Part shown: positions 28,095 to 37,274 of the stretch, in pieces | Layout: each line of letters begins with the position of its first letter | Position numbering within the stretch: position 1 is the first letter of the stretch | Source: Arcobacter arenosus | GTDB taxonomy: Bacteria > Campylobacterota > Campylobacteria > Campylobacterales > Arcobacteraceae | Direction of reading: 5' to 3' | DNA length: 64,000 nt | Assembly (NCBI RefSeq): GCF_005771535.1 | Contig: NZ_VANU01000001.1 | Location: 372,001 to 436,000 of the forward strand | The notes under the pieces: model-generated | Database searches by the model: none | Told to the model about the DNA's origin: nothing | The model's input: only the letters and a program-made list of their open reading frames with translations | Program-made: the position numbers and the translations under genes

Positions 28095-28128
28095 TGAGCA
28101 CTTGCTCTAATTATAGAGCAACTGCTCT
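28095..28128. promoter_or_regulatory. Paired TetR-type operators
   Basis: TGAGCACTTGCTCT (28095-28108) and AGAGCAACTGCTCT (28115-28128) are two 14-bp palindromes with centres 20 bp apart, on the same DNA face. They lie immediately upstream of the TetR-type gene. The second copy is perfect in its six-base arms and the first has one mismatch. Confidence 0.78.
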
Positions 28129-28208
28129 AAAATAAAGATAAAAATTAGATTTTACTATCTTTTAATTTTTGGCTAAATCATTTATGTTTTTGATAATTTA
28201 TAGGAGTT

Positions 28209-29069
28209 TTAATTATACTTTTTATTTGGCATTGCATTAATAAATATTGCAATTACAACTAATGCGCCTCCAATAATAGTCATTTTAGGTACGAGCTCAC
28301 CTAAAGCCAGCCATAACCATACAGGGGCTAAAACTGTTTCAATAATAGAAAATAAACTAACCTCAGCTGAAGTTATAAATTTTGTAGATAAAAAGATTAA
28401 ATACATTGCTAGTGGAATTTGTATAAAACCCATTAGAAATAGCCATTGAAGATTTTCTGAACTTACATCAAAAATATTATCATTAGAAAAATACATTATT
28501 ATTGCAATTAAAAATCCACTTAATGAGATAATCAAAACCTTTGAAAAGTGTTGATATTTTCTTAATAATGTCAATTCAAGTCCAATTGCAATAGCTAAAA
28601 GAACTCCTAATAAGTCCCCCAATGAACCAAAAGAGGAACTACTTCCAAAAACAATTGCTATTCCTAAAAATGATATTATTATTGCAATCAAAGTGTTTTT
28701 TTTAATTTTTTCTTTTAAAAATATGTAACTAAATATCGCTGCGAAAAATGATGCTGTTGAAAGAAGTACCACAGTGTTTGCAGCAATAGTATATTTTATA
28801 GAAAATACAAATAAACAAGTCCCTATACTTGAAAGAATTGTTACAACACTAAAAGTTAAAAACTCTTTTGGTTTTATTTTAAATGTGATTTTACCTTTAT
28901 TAATTATAAGCCATAAAAGAAGCATACTTATACCCATAAATAAACCTCTATAAAATGTTACAACACTAGCATCTGTATTTGATAATCTGATTAGCAAGGC
29001 ATCAAAACTAATAATAAAAACACCTAAGGTAGCAATAAGCATACCTTGTATTCTTGTGTCTTTTAACAA
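28209..29069 (-). CDS. EamA/DMT-family transporter
   Basis: 286 aa with ten helices in two EamA repeats. The N-terminal GMLIATLGVFIISFDALLIR and the C-terminal SLFSIIETVLAPVWLWLALGE are characteristic. It probably exports a metabolite, and no substrate is apparent. It is transcribed in the same direction as the small rhodanese gene 24 bp upstream and could share its transcript. Confidence 0.88.
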   Translation of the reverse strand: MLKDTRIQGMLIATLGVFIISFDALLIRLSNTDASVVTFYRGLFMGISMLLLWLIINKGKITFKIKPKEFLTFSVVTILSSIGTCLFVFSIKYTIAANTVVLLSTASFFAAIFSYIFLKEKIKKNTLIAIIISFLGIAIVFGSSSSFGSLGDLLGVLLAIAIGLELTLLRKYQHFSKVLIISLSGFLIAIIMYFSNDNIFDVSSENLQWLFLMGFIQIPLAMYLIFLSTKFITSAEVSLFSIIETVLAPVWLWLALGELVPKMTIIGGALVVIAIFINAMPNKKYN

Positions 29070-29093
29070 TATTTCTCCTAATTAATAATTCTA

Positions 29094-29492
29094 TTAGTTT
29101 TTAATAGTTGGTCTTTGTTCTCTAATCCAAGATTTTATCCCATTTTCTAGATGAAATACATTTTTATATCCTAACTTTTTAGATAAAAAATTTCCAACCA
29201 TACCTGTTCTATTACCAGATCTACAAACTAAAACAAAAGATTGATTTTTATCTTTAACATAAGATTTAAACTTTTGAAGCCATTGGTCAACATCATAATT
29301 ACCATTTTGATCAAAAAACATCAAAGTTTTACTTGAAGGAACAATACCTGTTTCTATCCATTCAGGGGGAGTTCTAATATCAATAACAACTACATTTTCA
29401 TCAATTTTTTTTTGTAGTGTAGTTGGATTTATTCCAATAAACTGTGCAAAACTAAATACCGATAAAACAAATAAAAAGAAAACTATTTTCAT
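29094..29492 (-). CDS. Periplasmic single-domain rhodanese
   Basis: 132 aa: signal peptide at 1-16, then one rhodanese fold. The active-site loop is VCRSGNRTG with the catalytic Cys near residue 97, and IDIRTPPEWIETGIVPSS is the CH2A motif. It is likely a periplasmic sulfurtransferase. It differs from the rhodanese at 10683, which has an extra domain. No sulfur-oxidation genes are nearby. Confidence 0.88.
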   Translation of the reverse strand: MKIVFFLFVLSVFSFAQFIGINPTTLQKKIDENVVVIDIRTPPEWIETGIVPSSKTLMFFDQNGNYDVDQWLQKFKSYVKDKNQSFVLVCRSGNRTGMVGNFLSKKLGYKNVFHLENGIKSWIREQRPTIKN

Positions 29493-29570
29493 TTAAAATC
29501 CCTAAATATAATATATCTAACATATTAACTTGAAATTAATTAAAAGTACTAATTTACTAAAGATTAAATT

Positions 29571-31568
29571 TTAAACTAAAGGTATCTCTATTTTAAATAC
29601 AGCATTATTATTAATATTATAGGCAGTTATTCTTCCCGAAAAACTTTCTTCTATGATTTTTCTGCATATAGGTAAACCTTGACCTAAATTATTCCCTTTT
29701 TTAGTTGTTTCATATTCTTCAAAAAGTTTATTGGGTAATAAAGACTCGTCTATTTTCCCTGCATTATCAATAATCTCAATTACTATAGAATCACCTTTGA
29801 ATGCCTTTATAAATATTTTTTTCTCATTTACTTTATTTCTTTCAAACTCATCAATTGCATTATTTAATATAGATAATATTACCTGTGCAAAATTGTTTGT
29901 GTAACCTTCCATATACAATGTATCGTCAAGATCATAAACAATTTCAATTTCATTATGTTTTAATCTTGTTGATAAAATATTAGTAATACTTTCAAATACA
30001 TTTTTAATGATAAACTTACTTGCCTTTTCATTTGGATTAAAAAAGTTTTTAAAATCATTTGAGATTTGGACCATTATTTCTACTTGAGTATCAATCTGCT
30101 TAAAATGACTATCTATCTCTTTTATATTTATATTATTTGCTTCTATATTTAATCTTGCACCACTTGATATTACTTTTATAATATTTAAAGGATTTTTCCA
30201 TTGATGAATTAAATTTGCTAAAAGATTTCCAATCTCTGCCATTTTTGATTTTTGTATTAAATCTTTTTCTAAAGAGATTCTTTTTTTGATTTCATTATCA
30301 ACTACGTTCTCTAATTGTTGATTTAAAGACTTTAGTTGAGTTATGTCTATAGCAATACCAAGAATATAAACCTTGTTCAATTTTCCCAATAATGATATTT
30401 TAATCAATTTTGTATCAAAAAAATGTCTTTTTGAATTAGTATCAATAAACTCTATTTCCTCTTCACTTCGTCCATATTCAAGGGCTTTATCAATATTCTT
30501 TTTAAAAGTATTTGCGTATTTACTTTCAAGTAAATCTTCTATTCTTTTTCCGATAACTTCATTTTTATTTTTTGCTCCAAGGATTTTTAACATTGCATCA
30601 TTTACAACTACAAATTTTCTTGATACATCTTTAAAAAATACAGGATAAGGGGTGTTATTAATTATTGCATCTAATATTCTTGCATTCATTGATTGAATAT
30701 ATATCCCAATAAGAATTACAGGAATTGTTATAATAAATACAGTAAAAAAAATCAAAAATGTATCATATTTTATTAAAGAAAGTTTTTCATTAAAAACAGA
30801 ATTGTTCAAAGAATAAATTATATAAAAATCATCCATCAATTTATACTTAATATTTAATTGAGATAAATAGTTTTTTGACTTATCAGGATGTAAAAAGAAA
30901 TTACCATTCTTATCCATATAATAAACATCAAAAAACTTGTTTTCCCTAATCTTATTAATAATCTCATTTGCATTGTAGTTAATTATTAAGATTCCTAAAA
31001 GTTGATTATTTTTATAAATTGCCTTTGATATTCTTATAGTTGGGATATATGGTTTTTCAATTTTTTTATGTTCAATATTTAAATCTAGATTTGATATATA
31101 ATATTCCCCTTTTTTTAAAGAGGTAGTTTTTTTAAAATAATATCTATCACTTTTATCTTGTAAATTTTTTTCTTCAAAAACCTTATTATTTTTATCTTTC
31201 TCAATTCTAATTTTTTCTATTCCATTTCTATCTAAAAATCTTAATTGAAAAATAGGTAAGCTAGCTTTTGTAATTGTATACATAAGCTCTTTTATATTGT
31301 GTGCATCATTTGTATCAAGATAATTTGAAAAAGCCTGTGCACTTTCCAAAGAATCTAAAACATTTTTATAATATGTAAATTTGTCATCTATAAACTTTCT
31401 TGTTTGTATAAAATCATAGTTAGCAATTGTGTTAAACTCATTATAAATATCATCTTTTGCTTTATTTACCAAAAATAGATATAACAAACCAGTAATAATT
31501 ATATTTATGAATAAAATAACAATCAATGATTTTAAAATATATTTAAGTTTCGAGCTATAATTTAACAT
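29571..31568 (-). CDS. Membrane sensor histidine kinase with PAS domain
   Basis: 665 aa. TM1 (about 12-34), a periplasmic Cache-like sensor (about 35-270, FLDRNGIEKIRIEK and DKNGNFFLHPDKS), TM2 (about 271-293) and a PAS domain (about 300-415) precede the kinase core. The H-box is the variant GNLLANLIHQWKNPLN, with Lys-Asn instead of the usual Arg-Gln after HQW. In the HATPase the G2 part reads GQGLPICRKI, with G1 DNAGKID. The changes keep the ATP-site shape, so it is probably active. No response regulator gene is adjacent. Confidence 0.88.
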   Translation of the reverse strand: MLNYSSKLKYILKSLIVILFINIIITGLLYLFLVNKAKDDIYNEFNTIANYDFIQTRKFIDDKFTYYKNVLDSLESAQAFSNYLDTNDAHNIKELMYTITKASLPIFQLRFLDRNGIEKIRIEKDKNNKVFEEKNLQDKSDRYYFKKTTSLKKGEYYISNLDLNIEHKKIEKPYIPTIRISKAIYKNNQLLGILIINYNANEIINKIRENKFFDVYYMDKNGNFFLHPDKSKNYLSQLNIKYKLMDDFYIIYSLNNSVFNEKLSLIKYDTFLIFFTVFIITIPVILIGIYIQSMNARILDAIINNTPYPVFFKDVSRKFVVVNDAMLKILGAKNKNEVIGKRIEDLLESKYANTFKKNIDKALEYGRSEEEIEFIDTNSKRHFFDTKLIKISLLGKLNKVYILGIAIDITQLKSLNQQLENVVDNEIKKRISLEKDLIQKSKMAEIGNLLANLIHQWKNPLNIIKVISSGARLNIEANNINIKEIDSHFKQIDTQVEIMVQISNDFKNFFNPNEKASKFIIKNVFESITNILSTRLKHNEIEIVYDLDDTLYMEGYTNNFAQVILSILNNAIDEFERNKVNEKKIFIKAFKGDSIVIEIIDNAGKIDESLLPNKLFEEYETTKKGNNLGQGLPICRKIIEESFSGRITAYNINNNAVFKIEIPLV

Positions 31569-31626
31569 CTTTCATCCTTGATAACAATAATAATATTGTA
31601 ATAAATTTATAATCAAATTAAATTTA

Positions 31627-33867
31627 TTATTTAAAAGGAAGAATAATCTTAAAATTTGCTCCATGGTAACTTTTAGTTTTAAAAACAAAATCTTTATTTT
31701 TAACTCTTATAGAACCTTTAAGTAATTTATCTACAATCTGCTGAGTCATATAAAGTCCAATACCTGTTCCATGGGTTTGATGTTTAGTTGTAAAATATGG
31801 TTCAAATACTCTATTTAATATATTTTTTGGTATTCCTCCACCATTATCTTGAACCTCTATTATTAACTTTTCTTTTTCTACATATGTTTTAATCAAAATA
31901 AGTTTTTGATTAACATCAACTCTCTCAGACAAGGCATCTCTTGCATTATTTAATATATTAATCAAAGCTTGAACTAATTCATTTTCTAAAGATAAAATTC
32001 TTATATCTTCTATATCTTCAATAATTATAATATTTTTTGATTTGAATTGAACATTTATTAAATTTAATGTTCTTGAGATAATATCTTTTACACTAAATTC
32101 ACTAAATTCATCATCCTTAGGTTTAAAAAAGCTTCTAAAATCTTCAATTGTTTGAGACAAATATTTTGCTGTTTCAGTAATATTTTGTAAGTTTTTATTA
32201 ATTGTTTTGCTATCTAAAATCCCTAATTCATTTTGTACTTGGGTTCCTGTTGCTGTACTTGTAATTAATGATAAAGGTTGTCTCCATTGGTGAGCAATAT
32301 TTCCTAGCATTTCACCCATTGAAGCCAATTTACTTTGTTGGAAAAGAAGTGCTTCTTTTTGATCTTTTTCATCTTCTAGTAATTTTCTTTTTGTTATATC
32401 TTGAACTGTTCCATAGATTTTTTGATTATCTTCACTTAATTGACCTCTACAATCAATCCAAATAGTGTTTTTATCTTTAGGCCTAATTATTCTATAAACA
32501 CAAGCATGGTCACTTTTTTTATTTATAGTATTATTAAGTGAAGTTTCAAATGTTTCCCAGTCATCTGGATGCATAAGTTTCTTTAAAAATGCAGGGCTAG
32601 GTTTCTCTTTTAGTTCATCAATTCCTAAAATATTTAAAATCTCATCAGACCAATAAGCTTCTTGATTTTTTATATCTAACTTCCAGTCTCCAATACTTGC
32701 AGTTCTTTGAGCTTTTACTAAAGTTTTATGCTTCTCTTCTAAACTTGATTTATATTTATAAAAACTTTTTTCTACATACCTTGAAATAATATGGGAAACA
32801 ATCAATAAAATAAGAATCAAGATTGAACTTAAAATTATAGTTTCTTTTAGATATTCATTATATTTAATCTCTAAATGATTTTGTCTTTCTATGATTTTAT
32901 CATTGATTTTATCAAAGTTAAAACCTGTTCCTATAACCCAATTCCATTCTTTAATCCATCTTGCATAGCTGATTTTTTTATTTACATTCTCTTCTTTAAA
33001 TGCATATTCTATAAACTTTCCATTTGCAAACATCTCTTTATTTTCATAATGTTGTTTGAAACCTTCTATTGATTTGGTAATATCTAAACCAATCAACTTT
33101 TCATATTTATGGGACAAAACTTTCCCTTTATCATTTGTTATAAATATATACCTATCATCTTTATATCTTATCTTTCTTACATAATTTAAAATTTTATTTT
33201 TTATACTATCTTCAAAATCATCAATATATTCACCTGTTCCTATAAACCAATCATAAGGCTCAAATTTTTTAAAAAAACCAACTTTTTTATACTCTTTTTT
33301 CTTGTCAGTTGATTTGTGCCAATACCAGTCATAAAAAGTTTCGCTTTTTTGACTTAAAATTTTATTCATCTCTTGAAGTAAAAGAACACCTTTTAAATCT
33401 TTATAATTCCATAAAGATTTACCTTCGATCTCAGGGAAATCACTATTTAAGATATTTGTACCATCCATTTCATAAATGAAAAAATATCCCCTTCCTTCAT
33501 TGTTTCTAATTGAACGAAGAGAGGCCTTTATAATATCAGTAATCTCCTCTTTTGTTTTTTTGTTTTTATATTTATTGAATATTCTATAAGCAATTTCATA
33601 AGCATTATGAACTTGATTTCTCAAATCATTTTTCAAATCGTTTTCAGTATTTTCTTTCATCATAATCATAGATTGAGCAATTGAATCTATCCAAAGTTGT
33701 ATTTCATCTTTTTCATCTTCTATTTGAGTTGTTATTATAAGATTTTTTTCTGCTTCAATATTTGATTTATGCTCTTTATAAACTAAAATTGAGATGACAA
33801 TCGTTAAAAAAAGTATAAAAATTGAAGGGGAGTATTTTATAATATTTACAAGGGTTCTTTCTTTCAT
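31627..33867 (-). CDS. Membrane sensor histidine kinase with double Cache and PAS
   Basis: 746 aa. TM1 lies at about 13-30. Two tandem single-Cache modules form the periplasmic part: RGYFFIYEMDGTNILN with YDWFIGTGEYIDDFED, then DRYIFITNDKGKVLSH with WNWVIGTGFNFDKIND. TM2 lies near 345-365. A PAS_3 domain (WKLDIKNQEAYWSDEILNIL) follows, then the H-box GEMLGNIAHQWRQPLS and the HATPase with GTGIGLYMTQQI. Such Cache pairs commonly bind carboxylates or pyruvate-like compounds. It is a separate transcription unit or lies upstream of the kinase at 29571. The cognate regulator is not in the window. Confidence 0.9.
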   Translation of the reverse strand: MKERTLVNIIKYSPSIFILFLTIVISILVYKEHKSNIEAEKNLIITTQIEDEKDEIQLWIDSIAQSMIMMKENTENDLKNDLRNQVHNAYEIAYRIFNKYKNKKTKEEITDIIKASLRSIRNNEGRGYFFIYEMDGTNILNSDFPEIEGKSLWNYKDLKGVLLLQEMNKILSQKSETFYDWYWHKSTDKKKEYKKVGFFKKFEPYDWFIGTGEYIDDFEDSIKNKILNYVRKIRYKDDRYIFITNDKGKVLSHKYEKLIGLDITKSIEGFKQHYENKEMFANGKFIEYAFKEENVNKKISYARWIKEWNWVIGTGFNFDKINDKIIERQNHLEIKYNEYLKETIILSSILILILLIVSHIISRYVEKSFYKYKSSLEEKHKTLVKAQRTASIGDWKLDIKNQEAYWSDEILNILGIDELKEKPSPAFLKKLMHPDDWETFETSLNNTINKKSDHACVYRIIRPKDKNTIWIDCRGQLSEDNQKIYGTVQDITKRKLLEDEKDQKEALLFQQSKLASMGEMLGNIAHQWRQPLSLITSTATGTQVQNELGILDSKTINKNLQNITETAKYLSQTIEDFRSFFKPKDDEFSEFSVKDIISRTLNLINVQFKSKNIIIIEDIEDIRILSLENELVQALINILNNARDALSERVDVNQKLILIKTYVEKEKLIIEVQDNGGGIPKNILNRVFEPYFTTKHQTHGTGIGLYMTQQIVDKLLKGSIRVKNKDFVFKTKSYHGANFKIILPFK

Positions 33868-33967
33868 TACATATCCAAAATAATATTATATAGATTTTAT
33901 CTTTTTTTACTTTTTATTTCAAATTTTTATTTTTTTAGTTACACTAATGCAATAAAAAGGATTAAAA

Positions 33968-34528
33968 ATGAACACAACAATTATTATATTAATTATTTTA
34001 ACAATCATACTTGTATTAATGTATAACTCACTTATAGCTAAGAAAAACCAAGTAGAAAACCTCTTTGCCTCTGTTGATGTACAATTAAAAAAAAGATATG
34101 ACTTGGTTCCAAATATTGTAGCAAGTGTAAAAAAATATATGGATCATGAAAGTTCACTTCTAAAAGAAATAACTTTTTTAAGATCACAAGGTATTAGAAG
34201 AAATATCAATGATTCAGAAAAAATAAATATTGATAAAAAGTTTTCAAAAGCCTTAGCTGGACTTATGGTAACAGTTGAAGAGTATCCTGAATTAAAAGCA
34301 AGTGAAAATATAATTCAATTGCAAAAATCATTAAATGAAATAGAGGAACAAATTTCAGCATCAAGAAGAGCATATAACCAAGCAGTTACAGATTATAATA
34401 ATGCAATAGAGATGATTCCTACAAATTTTATGGCTAAAATGATGAACTACAAAGAGAAAAAACTTTTTGAGATAGAAGATACACAAAAAGACAATATTTT
34501 AGTTGAAGAACTTTTTAATAATAAATGA
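33968..34528 (+). CDS. lemA: LemA-family protein
   Basis: 186 aa. One N-terminal membrane helix (about 3-20) is followed by a long helical bundle with the LemA signature NLFASVDVQLKKRYDLVPNIV near residues 31-51. These membrane-anchored proteins have no agreed biochemical role and often pair with a second membrane protein. Here it is followed after 17 bp by a DUF3137 gene, a pairing I know from Campylobacterota. AAAAGG precedes the ATG. Confidence 0.9.
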   Translation: MNTTIIILIILTIILVLMYNSLIAKKNQVENLFASVDVQLKKRYDLVPNIVASVKKYMDHESSLLKEITFLRSQGIRRNINDSEKINIDKKFSKALAGLMVTVEEYPELKASENIIQLQKSLNEIEEQISASRRAYNQAVTDYNNAIEMIPTNFMAKMMNYKEKKLFEIEDTQKDNILVEELFNNK

Positions 34529-34545
34529 TTTAATAAAGAGTAATT

Positions 34546-35517
34546 TTGCAAAAAAACCCAAGTGTTGAAGAACTAAAAAACTTTTACAAAACTACCTTAA
34601 TAGAGGATGTAAATAAGCTTGAAGATAAAAGGAAAAAATTAAAGAACAAACTTCTTTTTATCTACTTTATAATGCTTTGGAATAGTATAGCTATCTATTT
34701 TATATTTTTTCACAATAGCCAAAATAGTATAGATGGAATTTTTTTTACAATTGCAATTTTAGTTTCCCTTGGAATTTTTATATACAAATATATGAAAAAA
34801 GACTATAGAAGTGAATTTAAAGAATATATAATAAAACCTTTAATAAAACAGATTGATTCCAATTTAAATTACTCTTCAAATCTTCATATCTCTAAAACTA
34901 TTTTCATTGATTCTAAACTTTTCACATACCCTGATAAATTTTCAGGAAATGATTTTACTATAGGAACAATTGATAAAACACAAATTCAATTTTCAGATAT
35001 TCATGCCCAAAAAAAATATAAAGACTCAAAGGGAAAAACTAAATATTCAACCATATTTCAAGGCCTTTTTATAGTTGCAGATTTTAATAAAAACTTTTAT
35101 GGTACAACAATTATTCTTCCTGATTTTGCTCAAAATAGTTTTGGAGATTTAATTGGTACTTGGCTTCAATCAAAAAATACTTCAAGGGGTGAACTTATCA
35201 AAATGGATAGTGTTGAGTTTGAAAAAGAGTTTGTTGTTTATTCCGATGACCAAATTGAAGCAAGATATATTTTAAGTCAAAATCTTATGGAGTTGATTTT
35301 AAATTTTAAAAAGAAATCAAAAAATGATATTTATATATCTTTTACAAAAAATAAGTTACATATCGCAATTGATTATAAGAAAGATTTGTTTGAACCTACT
35401 GTTTTTACATCTTTATTAGATGAAACACTCATTTTTGAATATATTGAAATACTAAGCCTTGTAATAGGCTGTGTAGAGGAATTAAAATTAAATAGAAGAA
35501 TCTGGAGTAAAGATTAA
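34546..35517 (+). CDS. DUF3137-family membrane protein
   Basis: 323 aa. Two adjacent membrane helices lie near 36-80 after an amphipathic N-terminus. A cytosolic part of about 240 residues contains FSDIHAQKKYKDSKGKTKYSTIFQGLF and the closing helix. The family has no known function, and its partnership with LemA suggests a shared role. The start is a TTG at 34546 with AAAGAG 5 nt upstream. It ends 4 bp before the stop of a small convergent frame. Confidence 0.83.
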   Translation: MQKNPSVEELKNFYKTTLIEDVNKLEDKRKKLKNKLLFIYFIMLWNSIAIYFIFFHNSQNSIDGIFFTIAILVSLGIFIYKYMKKDYRSEFKEYIIKPLIKQIDSNLNYSSNLHISKTIFIDSKLFTYPDKFSGNDFTIGTIDKTQIQFSDIHAQKKYKDSKGKTKYSTIFQGLFIVADFNKNFYGTTIILPDFAQNSFGDLIGTWLQSKNTSRGELIKMDSVEFEKEFVVYSDDQIEARYILSQNLMELILNFKKKSKNDIYISFTKNKLHIAIDYKKDLFEPTVFTSLLDETLIFEYIEILSLVIGCVEELKLNRRIWSKD

Positions 35518-35521
35518 ACTA

Positions 35522-35653
35522 TTAAAAACCTTTAATTCCAACTAACATAAAACTTACTGCTAGAGTTATAGTATATGCTTTCCATAAATTGTTTTGAATC
35601 TTTAAATTAGTTTTATAAAAAATTGAATTTTCAATTGTATTAACATTTTTCAC
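35522..35653 (-). CDS. Putative 43-aa membrane microprotein under Fur-like control
   Basis: A short frame of 43 codons from a GTG at 35653, with an AAGGAT ribosome site 6 nt upstream. It starts MKNVNTIENSIFYKTN, and its C-terminal half, WKAYTITLAVSFMLVGIKGF, would be a single membrane helix with a KGF end. A Fur-like box lies at 35669-35683, directly in its promoter. I do not recognise a family. The combination of ribosome site, helix and operator makes it more than chance, but coding status is not proven. Confidence 0.5.
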   Translation of the reverse strand: MKNVNTIENSIFYKTNLKIQNNLWKAYTITLAVSFMLVGIKGF

Positions 35654-35668
35654 ATTTTATCCTTTTTT

Positions 35669-35683
35669 TGATAATGAATATCG
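35669..35683. promoter_or_regulatory. Fur-like box ahead of the small membrane ORF
   Basis: TGATAATGAATATCG matches the 7-1-7 Fur pattern TGATAAT-N-ATTATCA at 12 of 14 fixed positions. It lies 16 bp upstream of the 43-codon frame. The same string, with a final A in place of G, recurs at 48930. Confidence 0.6.
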
Positions 35684-35718
35684 GTATATTACTTACCTAT
35701 AGCTTAATTAATTATTAA

Positions 35719-35733
35719 TGATAACAATTATTG
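35719..35733. promoter_or_regulatory. Fur-like box
   Basis: TGATAACAATTATTG, containing the perfect 13-bp palindrome AACAAT-T-ATTGTT. It is one of four such boxes in this intergenic region. Confidence 0.5.
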
Positions 35734-35770
35734 TTTTAATAATAACATCTTTTTCAGAAACTATCTTTAT

Positions 35771-35789
35771 GGAATGCAAATTGCATTCC
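35771..35789. repeat. 19-bp perfect palindrome
   Basis: GGAATGCAA-A-TTGCATTCC, arms of nine bases around one central A. It does not fit the Fur box. It could be an operator for another dimeric regulator or an RNA hairpin. Confidence 0.6.
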
Positions 35790-35831
35790 TTGATTTTAGA
35801 AATTGAAAATCAATCTCAAAAGAAATTTTAA

Positions 35832-35846
35832 TGATAACCATTATTA
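35832..35846. promoter_or_regulatory. Fur-like box
   Basis: TGATAACCATTATTA, differing at two bases from the Fur 7-1-7 consensus. It lies about 85 bp upstream of the imelysin start codon. Confidence 0.55.
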
Positions 35847-35895
35847 ATATTAAGTATTTATTAAGGGTTTTTTATTTACAATTTCGAAATTCAAT

Positions 35896-35910
35896 TGATA
35901 ATAAGTATCA
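35896..35910. promoter_or_regulatory. Fur-like box at the imelysin promoter
   Basis: TGATAATAAGTATCA, a nearly perfect 7-1-7 Fur box. It ends 20 bp before the ATG at 35931, where it would overlap the -10 or transcription start and block transcription when iron is plentiful. Confidence 0.68.
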
Positions 35911-35930
35911 TTTTAAAAAAAAGGAAAAAT

Positions 35931-37274
35931 ATGTTTAAAACAAAATTAATTGCTTCAAGCTTAAGTTTAGTAGCAGCTTTAGTATTTACAGGTTGTGCTA
36001 CAACAAACCAAGAAGCACAAGCTTCAAATAAAACAGAAATCAAAAAAGAAAACTCTGTATTAGTTACCTATGCAAAAATTGCACAAGCAAACTACGCAGA
36101 TGCTTTAAATGATGCAAAAAATTTGGAACTTGCAATTGATAAATTTATTGCAAATCCTACAAATAATACTTTAGAAGCTGCAAAAAAAGCATGGTTAAAT
36201 TCAAGGGAATCATATGGTCAAACTGAAATATTCAGACTTTCAAATGGTCCAATTGACGCTGAAGAAGGATGGGTAGCTGATACTTATGGTGCATTAGAAG
36301 GGCAATTAAATGCTTGGCCTTTAGATGAAAATATGATTGATTATACTATTGATGCCAATGGAAACAAAACTTCAGGAAATATTATTGATACTATTGGTTC
36401 TTTTAATCCTGGTGGTGAAGAATCAACAGCAGTTGATGTTTCAAATATAACAGTTGATGCAATTACAGCTTTAAATGAAAATGGTGGAGATGCAAATGTT
36501 GCAACAGGTTACCATGCAATTGAGTTTATTTTATGGGGACAAGACCAAGATTATTCTAACTTTGTAAAAGATAGTATTACAAATGGTCCTTTAACAGCAG
36601 GGCAAAGACCACTAAGTGATTTTACAGCTGATTCAAATGCACCAAGAAGATTGGCTTATTTAAAAGCTGCTTCTAGTAAAATTGTTGCAGATTTAGAAGT
36701 TATTAATAAAGCTTGGACAAATGATGGTTTATATAAAAATGCATTTTTAGGAAAATTAACTGGTGAAAATAAATCAAAGAATATACCAACACAAGACGCT
36801 TTAAAACAAATTATTGCAGGTATGGGTGTATTTATTAAATCAGAACTTGCAAATGAAAGAATTGCAGTTGCAGTTTTAACTCCATCAGAAGAGGATGAGC
36901 ACTCTTGTTTCTCTGATAATACACATAGAGATATAACAGCAAACTATCTAGGATTTAGAAATGCTTTAACTGGAACATATATGGGTAAATCTTTTGGGCC
37001 TTCTTTATTAGATGCCTTATCTAATGAAGATAGAGAAAGAATTATTGCACTTATGAAATCTATTGAGAAAAAAATTGCAAGTGTTAATAAAACTGCAATG
37101 ACAACGGCACACTTTGATTATCAAATTCAACCAGACAATCCACAAGCAAAAGTGATTGTTAAAATGAAAAATGAGATGAGAAAACTTGGTGATGAAATGG
37201 TTACAGTTGCCCTTGCTAATGGAATCTCTTTAAGTGAAGATGATGTTACAGATCCTGAAGAAACTAAACTATAA
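35931..37274 (+). CDS. irpA: Imelysin-family iron-regulated lipoprotein
   Basis: 447-aa periplasmic lipoprotein (lipobox FTGC, Cys near 22) of the imelysin/IrpA family, formerly peptidase M75. The family motif GxHxxE is present as GYHAIEFILWGQD near residue 192. Imelysins are linked to iron acquisition but a catalytic activity is not established. The ATG at 35931 has AAAGGA just upstream, whereas an earlier in-frame start at 35895 lies inside the Fur-like box. It leads a five-gene operon with two di-haem proteins, a second imelysin and a membrane hydroxylase. Confidence 0.92.
   Translation: MFKTKLIASSLSLVAALVFTGCATTNQEAQASNKTEIKKENSVLVTYAKIAQANYADALNDAKNLELAIDKFIANPTNNTLEAAKKAWLNSRESYGQTEIFRLSNGPIDAEEGWVADTYGALEGQLNAWPLDENMIDYTIDANGNKTSGNIIDTIGSFNPGGEESTAVDVSNITVDAITALNENGGDANVATGYHAIEFILWGQDQDYSNFVKDSITNGPLTAGQRPLSDFTADSNAPRRLAYLKAASSKIVADLEVINKAWTNDGLYKNAFLGKLTGENKSKNIPTQDALKQIIAGMGVFIKSELANERIAVAVLTPSEEDEHSCFSDNTHRDITANYLGFRNALTGTYMGKSFGPSLLDALSNEDRERIIALMKSIEKKIASVNKTAMTTAHFDYQIQPDNPQAKVIVKMKNEMRKLGDEMVTVALANGISLSEDDVTDPEETKL

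Larger units (their letters stand above)
35684..35895. other. Regulatory intergenic region upstream of the imelysin operon
   Basis: No gene is seen here. It holds two Fur-like boxes (35719 and 35832) and the 19-bp perfect palindrome at 35771-35789. A third Fur-like box starts at 35896. The divergent layout suggests promoters in both directions. Confidence 0.55.

Noticed and set aside
32268-32465. Plus-strand frames opposite kinase H-boxes (also near 14784 and 54592)
   Set aside because: They encode similar peptides only because the HQWRQPL region is conserved on the other strand.
35895-35930. Upstream in-frame start of the imelysin gene
   Set aside because: It lies within a Fur-like box, has no ribosome site and would put charged residues before the lipoprotein signal. 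The ATG at 35931 has AAAGGA upstream.
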